Positions 33,109 to 33,659 of a DNA stretch of 33,659 nucleotides are shown here, piece after piece. The notes below the pieces were generated by a model. The model made no database searches. It had not been told where the DNA came from and saw only the letters and a list, made by a program, of their open reading frames with translations. The DNA comes from Candidatus Altimarinota bacterium (GTDB taxonomy: Bacteria > Patescibacteriota > Gracilibacteria > UBA1369 > LOWO2-01-FULL-3). The number at the start of each line of letters is the position of its first letter. Position 1 is the stretch's first letter. The position numbers were made by a program, and so were the translations under genes. The stretch is taken from assembly GCA_028698865.1 (NCBI GenBank), contig JAQVVS010000001.1, positions 1 to 33,659 on the forward strand, in the 5' to 3' direction.

Positions 33109-33136
33109 CAAAATGTTTACAATTAACTATTACAAT

Positions 33137-33659
33137 ATGACTGATCTCGAATTAACAATTTTTGAAGACTACAATATTCGTCGCCAATATGACGGCAAAA
33201 AAGAAAAATGGTATTTTTCGGTTGTTGATATTATTCAAGTTTTGATTCAGCAAAAGGATTATCAAGTTGCTAGAAACTACTGGAAAGTTTTAAAAAATCG
33301 CTTAAATAAGGAAGGAAGTCAAATGGTTACAAAATGTAACCGTTTGAAATTGGTTGCAGAAGACGGAAAAATGAGAATCACTGATGTAGCCGACACAGAA
33401 ACACTCCTCCGCCTTATTCAATCAGTTCCAAGTCCTAAGGCGGAACCAATAAAGCTTTGGCTCGCTAAAGTAGGATATGAGAGAATGCAGGAAGTTGTAG
33501 ATCCGGAAAAATCACTCAATAGAGCTAGGGAGAATTGGAAAAAACACGGAAGAGATGAAAAATGGATTCAACAAAGAATGTTTGGCCAAGAAACCCGTAA
33601 TAAACTCACCGATTATTGGAGTAATCACGACATAAAGGAAGGAAAAGAATTTGCAATCC
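33137..33659 (+). CDS. BRO-N domain (phage antirepressor-like) protein, 3' end beyond window
   Basis: The open frame continues past the right edge (at least 174 codons). It matches the BRO N-terminal family: EKWYFSVVDIIQVLIQQKDY, ARNYWKVLKNRLNKEGSQ, KLVAEDGKMRITDVADTETL and LIQSVPSPKAEPIKLWLAKV. Chromosomal members with this core are common in bacteria and are thought to bind DNA or act in stress regulation. An in-frame ATG at 33113 lies only 4 nt after the -10, so I prefer 33137; a leaderless 33113 start is possible. Its promoter carries a palindrome in the spacer, suggesting repression by itself or another regulator. Confidence 0.83.
   Translation, partial: MTDLELTIFEDYNIRRQYDGKKEKWYFSVVDIIQVLIQQKDYQVARNYWKVLKNRLNKEGSQMVTKCNRLKLVAEDGKMRITDVADTETLLRLIQSVPSPKAEPIKLWLAKVGYERMQEVVDPEKSLNRARENWKKHGRDEKWIQQRMFGQETRNKLTDYWSNHDIKEGKEFAI

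Overview
The window looks like a low-GC chromosome segment from a Patescibacteria/CPR-type bacterium. A Peregrinibacteria-like lineage is possible, but I cannot place it more finely from sequence alone. The indications are many lineage-restricted proteins, SLH-type and LTD/cohesin/dockerin surface proteins, a giant coiled-coil protein, almost no Shine-Dalgarno sequences, several apparently leaderless genes, and scattered palindromic repeats. The standard genetic code gives full-length proteins. The chromosomal character is clear from housekeeping genes (nadK, ppdK, gdhA, ansA, gpmA, dnaJ) and two tRNAs. I see no CRISPR array, transposase or rRNA.

Layout. 1-3083: envelope-related genes (partial NoeA-like methyltransferase, small DAGTGS membrane protein, GT4 glycosyltransferase), then a tiny membrane protein and nadK. 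3113-7392: ppdK and gdhA, both minus, with a repeat-rich gap. 7453-8547: a polyprenol/dolichol-kinase-like membrane protein and an HTH protein. 8674-11002: a membrane-anchored cohesin-like protein and a secreted LTD-cohesin-Fn3-dockerin protein. 11214-13071: ansA and gpmA on plus. 13064-22383: a tight minus-strand operon of three novel genes (101, 701 and 2300 aa). The two larger proteins share an N-terminal module with a peptidoglycan-binding-like fold; one then carries a purple-acid-phosphatase-like domain and the other a hydrophobic region and a gluzincin metallopeptidase. 22384-23531: an RNA-rich gap with a candidate 380-nt structured RNA (own promoter and terminator), a duplicated intergenic element and tRNA-Lys. 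23532-26093: membrane protein, CIRCE-controlled dnaJ, a divergent unknown gene. 26270-27149: MazEF-type toxin-antitoxin pair and an orphan XRE/HigA-like regulator. 27262-28930: tRNA-Glu and a glycosyltransferase carrying an in-frame palindromic repeat. 28931-32105: long untranslated region and an SLH surface protein. 32106-33659: a tRNA-like small RNA, a DUF2283 gene, a repeat cluster, and a BRO-N protein cut by the window edge.

How the genes may work together. Asparaginase, glutamate dehydrogenase, PPDK and phosphoglycerate mutase fit amino-acid use linked to lower glycolysis/gluconeogenesis. The glycosyltransferases, polyprenol-kinase-like protein, SLH protein and cohesin/dockerin proteins point to a built cell surface. 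The most original parts are the three-gene giant-protein operon, the tRNA-like RNA with an alanine-type G3:U70 pair, the 380-nt RNA, and a shared promoter module found before four units.
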